64,000 nt of DNA from JAOUEA01 sp963790335 (GTDB taxonomy: Bacteria > Actinomycetota > UBA4738 > HRBIN12), in contig CAWBOB010000006.1 in NCBI GenBank assembly GCA_963790335.1, forward strand, positions 62,001 through 126,000, read 5' to 3'. Every line of letters begins with the position of its first letter. Within the stretch, counting starts at the first letter, position 1. Both the position numbers and the translations under genes were made by a program. Positions 63,625 through 64,000 of this stretch are shown piece by piece. The notes beneath the pieces are model-generated. The model had not been told where the DNA came from, searched no databases, and saw only the letters and a list, made by a program, of their open reading frames with translations.

Positions 63625-64000
63625 GTGGAGCTCAACGGCAAGAAGGTGATCGCTCTCGGTGAGCGCGACAGCGTGCCCGGCGAGGCGATCGCCGAGGTGG
63701 CGCGCAGCGCGGGCGCCGAGGTGATCGAGGTGCGCACGGAGTGCTTCGTCTGAACGGCCTCGGGCGCCATGGACCCTGAGAACCAGGCGTTGATCAAGCG
63801 GATCGTCGATGAGCGAGGCGCCGACAACATCGTGGTGATGCTCGGCGCGGGGGACGCGGAAGCGGTCGAGGTGGCCGCTGAGACGGTCCGCGACGGCGAT
63901 CCGGCCTGGGTGGGTCCATTGGCGGGAGTCCAGTTGGGGCTCCCCGTGGTGCATGTGTTCGAGGACGCGGTGAAGGAACAGGCCGACGACGGCGTCTACG
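63625..64000 (+). CDS. grdA: Glycine reductase component A (selenoprotein A), 5' part
   Basis: The first 125 residues; the gene runs past the window. MELNGKKVIALGERDSVPGE, then RTECFV-U-TASGAMDPENQ: TGA at 63751-63753 is codon 43, in the CxxU position of GrdA, and the text after it (LIKRIVDERGADNIVVMLGA, WVGPLAGVQLGLPVVHVFED) stays in the same frame and matches the family. The Sec carries the carboxymethyl group between components B and C. GTG 63625 follows GGAGGTGAGG. An ordinary gene caller would stop at the TGA. Confidence 0.95.
63751..63780 (+). promoter_or_regulatory. UGA selenocysteine codon and hairpin of grdA
   Basis: TGA at 63751-63753, followed by a stem CTCGGG/CCC(T)GAG with one bulged T and a 9-nt loop (63759-63780). 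Weaker than the grdB hairpin but in the right place for a bacterial SECIS. Confidence 0.6.

Overview
The window comes from a high-GC actinobacterium (Actinomycetota); I cannot place it below phylum. The evidence is the GC-rich codon use, many GTG starts, ATGA/GTGA gene overlaps, a repeated pattern of leaderless starts (a TANNNT -10 box 6 to 10 nt before the start codon), and gene content such as tldD/tldE, an MptB-like mannosyltransferase, an FmdB zinc ribbon and a tRNA-Glu/Asp/Phe group. Many ordinary genes (purL, purF, purM, ogt, the E2 gene, phoX and others) are cut by single-base frame changes while their protein motifs stay intact on both sides. I read this as uncorrected sequence error rather than gene decay, and I give whole-gene spans across the breaks.

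Layout. 1-6.1 kb: purine synthesis (purL end, purF, purM) with a HAD hydrolase, an ECF sigma factor with a DNA-repair methyltransferase, and a lone response regulator. 6.1-10.1 kb, minus strand: a 3-aminobutyryl-CoA ammonia-lyase-like hotdog protein, a DUF4234-like membrane protein, a nucleoside phosphorylase, an EamA transporter and a BtuF-like binding protein. 10.1-13.3 kb, minus: E1 alpha, E1 beta and E2 of a branched-chain 2-oxoacid or pyruvate dehydrogenase. 14.1-19.5 kb: tRNA-Phe, then a three-gene island resembling a CATRA/CHAT-protease conflict system and a quinone-oxidoreductase remnant, then tRNA-Asp and tRNA-Glu. 19.6-25.9 kb: lipoprotein, DUF192, DinB-type proteins, methyltransferase, serine hydrolase, rlmN, and a secreted repeat protein. 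25.9-35.1 kb: cell-surface glycan functions, including a GT4-GH130 fusion, an acyltransferase and an MptB-like GT-C enzyme. 35.1-49.2 kb: tldD/tldE, small lipoproteins, uppP, cpaB, mtnP, galU, moeA, moaC, a translin-family protein, tRNA-Ala and a LysA-family enzyme. 49.2-54.4 kb: a Vgb-type propeller, an amidohydrolase, a PYROXD2/CrtI-like oxidoreductase and an acidic hypothetical.

54.5-64 kb forms a plus-strand series: PhoX, class III aminotransferase, M20 peptidase, SMP-30-like propeller, and then a glycine/sarcosine/betaine reductase cluster: component B alpha, component B beta (selenoprotein), grdC, thioredoxin and grdA (selenoprotein, cut by the window end). Both selenoproteins have an in-frame UGA at the family's known position with a hairpin just downstream. 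In known systems, component B activates the amine, GrdA carries the carboxymethyl group on selenocysteine, component C releases acetyl phosphate and thioredoxin restores the reductant. Together with the Kal-like protein at 6.2 kb this suggests amino-acid or methylamine fermentation chemistry in a genome that also has 2-oxoacid dehydrogenase genes. No selenocysteine-insertion genes (selA, selB, selC, selD) lie in the window.
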